A stretch of DNA of 64,000 nt from assembly GCA_003255745.1 (NCBI GenBank), contig QKYL01000212.1, positions 1-64,000 on the forward strand, in the 5' to 3' direction. The DNA is from Paracoccus saliphilus. GTDB taxonomy: Bacteria; Pseudomonadota; Alphaproteobacteria; Rhodobacterales; Rhodobacteraceae. How positions within the stretch are numbered: position 1 is the stretch's first letter; the number at the start of each line of letters is the position of its first letter. The translations under genes and the position numbers were made by a program. Below the pieces are notes generated by a model. The model saw nothing but the letters and a program-made list of their open reading frames with translations, did no database searches and was not told the origin of the DNA. Positions 62,666-64,000 of the stretch are shown piece by piece.

Positions 62666-63397
62666 ATGAGCAGCATCGACCCCGCCGAGATCGCCAAGTT
62701 CGAGGCCATGGCCGCCGAATGGTGGGACCCCAAGGGCAAGTTCCGCCCGCTGCACCTGATGAACCCGCTGCGGCTGGACTATATCGCGACGCAGGTGGCG
62801 GTGGAATTCGGGCGCGACCGCCGGGATCTGCGGCCCTTCCAGGGACTGCGCGTTCTGGACATCGGCTGCGGCGGTGGGCTGGTGGCCGAGCCGATGGCGC
62901 GGCTTGGGGCCGAGGTGGTCGGCGCCGATGCGGCCGAGGGCAACATCGCCGTGGCACGGGTCCATGCCGAACAGCAGGGGCTGTCGGTGGATTACCGCGC
63001 CACGACCGCCGAGGCGCTGGCCGATGCGGGCGAGGTGTTCGACGTCGTCCTGGCGCTTGAGATCGTTGAGCATGTGGCGGACCCCGCTGCCTTCATCGCC
63101 ACCTGCCAGCGGCTGGTGCGCCCCGGCGGCCTGGTGATCCTGTCCACGCTGAACCGCACCGCCCGCAGCTTTGGCGCGGCCATCCTGGGGGCGGAATGGA
63201 TCATGCGCTGGCTGCCGCGCGGCACCCATGACTGGAACCGCTTCATCACGCCCGATGAACTTGCGGCCAAGGCGCATGCCGCGGGGCTGGTGGTGGTCGA
63301 TCGCCGCGGGATGGTCTTCAATCCGCTGACCTTCGGCTGGCGCCTGTCGGACCGCGACCTGTCGGTGAACTACATCATGACGGCGCGCCAGGGATAA
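62666..63397 (+). CDS. ubiG: Ubiquinone biosynthesis O-methyltransferase
   Basis: UbiG methylates two hydroxyls in ubiquinone synthesis using SAM. The 243-aa product has the opening [37 protein letters not shown], motif [20 protein letters not shown], the LALEIVEHV segment and the late [11 protein letters not shown] and NYIMTARQG. Together with the polyprenyl synthase and ETF-QO this window covers part of quinone supply and use. The ATG at 62666 is the family start. It converges on the mog gene with an 18-base gap. Confidence 0.95.
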   Translation: MSSIDPAEIAKFEAMAAEWWDPKGKFRPLHLMNPLRLDYIATQVAVEFGRDRRDLRPFQGLRVLDIGCGGGLVAEPMARLGAEVVGADAAEGNIAVARVHAEQQGLSVDYRATTAEALADAGEVFDVVLALEIVEHVADPAAFIATCQRLVRPGGLVILSTLNRTARSFGAAILGAEWIMRWLPRGTHDWNRFITPDELAAKAHAAGLVVVDRRGMVFNPLTFGWRLSDRDLSVNYIMTARQG

Positions 63398-63415
63398 TCC
63401 TTGCGCCTGCCCGGA

Positions 63416-63952
63416 TCAGGAGGATTTTGGCCGGAAGGCCGCGATCCTGGCCGGGTCGGTCTCGATCCGGGCGGCACCCATGAGGTCCAGGCAATAGGGG
63501 ACGGCGGCAAAGACCGCGTTCAGGCAGGTCGCGATCGCCGAAGGCTTGCCGGGGATCGTGATGATCAGTGCCTTGCCGCGGATGGCGGCGGTCTGGCGCG
63601 ACAGGATCGCGGTGGGCACCTCCGCCAGGCTGGCGCGGCGCATTTCCTCGCCGAAACCGGGCAGTTCCTTGTCCATGACGTCGGCCACGGCCTCGGGCGT
63701 CAGGTCCCGTGGCGCAGGGCCGGTGCCGCCCGTGACCAGGATCAGGTCCGCACCGCCATCAGCCAGTTCGCGCAGCTTGGCGGCGACGATGTCGCGGCCG
63801 TCGGGAATGATGTGGCGTTCGATCTGCATGGGCGAGGTAATGACACCCCGCAGCCAGCTTTCGGCGCCGGGGCCGCCCTTGTCTTCGTATTCGCCGCGCG
63901 AGGCCCGGTCGCTGACCGTCACGATGGCGATGCGGGCGGCCCCGCCGTTCAT
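63416..63952 (-). CDS. mog: Molybdopterin adenylyltransferase, MogA type
   Basis: MogA adenylates molybdopterin before molybdate insertion. The 178-aa product has IAIVTVSDRASRGEYEDKGGP, the MPT-binding VTGGTGPAPRDLTPEAV and the late IRGKALIITIPGKPSAI, typical of MogA/MoaB. The MogA-like SDRAS-x-G-x-Y-x-D-x-x-G-P motif favours Mog over MoaB. The start codon overlaps the stop of the upstream gene (ATGA). Whether it acts on Mo or W cofactors is unknown. Confidence 0.92.
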   Translation of the reverse strand: MNGGAARIAIVTVSDRASRGEYEDKGGPGAESWLRGVITSPMQIERHIIPDGRDIVAAKLRELADGGADLILVTGGTGPAPRDLTPEAVADVMDKELPGFGEEMRRASLAEVPTAILSRQTAAIRGKALIITIPGKPSAIATCLNAVFAAVPYCLDLMGAARIETDPARIAAFRPKSS

Positions 63953-64000
63953 GCTTGGGCCGTCATTTCGCCACGCGGGCGTTGCGGTTCGCGATCAGCT
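63949..64000 (-). CDS. C-terminal end of a gene cut by the window edge
   Basis: The frame that stops at 63949-63951 overlaps the mog start by ATGA and reads ...REPQRPRGEMTAQA. The 4-base overlap is the usual coupling in this genome, which favours this frame. A second frame (...IANRNARVAK, stop at 63960-63962 region) is also open to the edge. The product cannot be identified. Confidence 0.35.
   Translation of the reverse strand, partial: ADREPQRPRGEMTAQA

Overview
The window is a GC-rich (about two thirds G+C by eye), gene-dense stretch of bacterial chromosome. Gene content and order point to an alphaproteobacterium of the Rhodobacteraceae/Paracoccaceae, most likely Paracoccus or a close relative. 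The pointers are the block pdxJ-acpS-lepB-rnc-era, argH facing a tlpA gene, secA facing ppi-argJ-mutT, the order rimP-nusA-ylxR-infB, phbA-phbB for polyhydroxybutyrate, a probable methylsuccinyl-CoA dehydrogenase of the ethylmalonyl-CoA pathway, and three consecutive deformylase genes before fmt. The genus is an inference from gene content; there is no rRNA gene in the window. I saw no tRNA, rRNA or CRISPR array.

Layout. 1-0.36 kb: end of an IS5-type transposase. 0.3-3.7 kb: an unknown membrane protein, greA, and divergently ETF-ubiquinone oxidoreductase. 3.7-12.2 kb: a long rightward run (TPR protein, ispE, pdxJ, acpS, lepB, rnc, era, DUF1491, rarD, recO), many genes overlapping by 4 bases. 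12.2-14.4 kb leftward: a META-like lipoprotein and the methylsuccinyl-CoA dehydrogenase candidate. 14.6-19.2 kb rightward: a TSUP permease, dapE, a GNAT enzyme and RNase R. 19.2-23.7 kb leftward: a short-chain fatty acid permease and a two-gene type I secretion unit. 23.8-27.6 kb: mlaA-mlaC converging on a class A penicillin-binding protein. 27.9-31.7 kb: amtB, polyprenyl diphosphate synthase, DUF2007, a TrmN6-like methylase and a DUF465 mini-protein. 31.7-34.7 kb leftward: phbB, phbA and an EAL protein. 34.7-44.3 kb: tlpA against argH-small lipoprotein-lysA-DUF4175, then a zinc-ribbon protein against ftsE-ftsX-plsC and a DUF1127 protein. 44.3-49.5 kb: accA and a PatB/MalY-type lyase leftward, def1-def2-def3-fmt rightward. 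49.6-55.3 kb: secA leftward, ppi-argJ-mutT and a 42-aa ORF rightward. 55.4-62.6 kb leftward: infB, ylxR, nusA, rimP, then tspO and a proline iminopeptidase. 62.7-64 kb: ubiG, a mog-like gene and the end of one more gene.

Most genes are core: translation and RNA processing (infB, nusA, rimP, def, fmt, rnc, rnr, era), envelope building and secretion (secA, lepB, ftsEX, PBP1A, plsC, Mla), amino-acid, isoprenoid and cofactor synthesis, and C4 carbon storage and assimilation. The window is largely free of foreign DNA; only the transposase remnant at the left edge is clearly mobile. The most unusual points are the deformylase triplet, whose third member has lost both the motif II cysteine and the HExxH-type glutamate; an intrinsic-terminator structure between a good promoter and the rimP start, which could attenuate the nusA-infB operon; two very small ORFs with strong ribosome binding sites (55153-55281 and 44454-44522); a small LptM-like lipoprotein between argH and lysA; and several long perfect palindromes in regulatory gaps.
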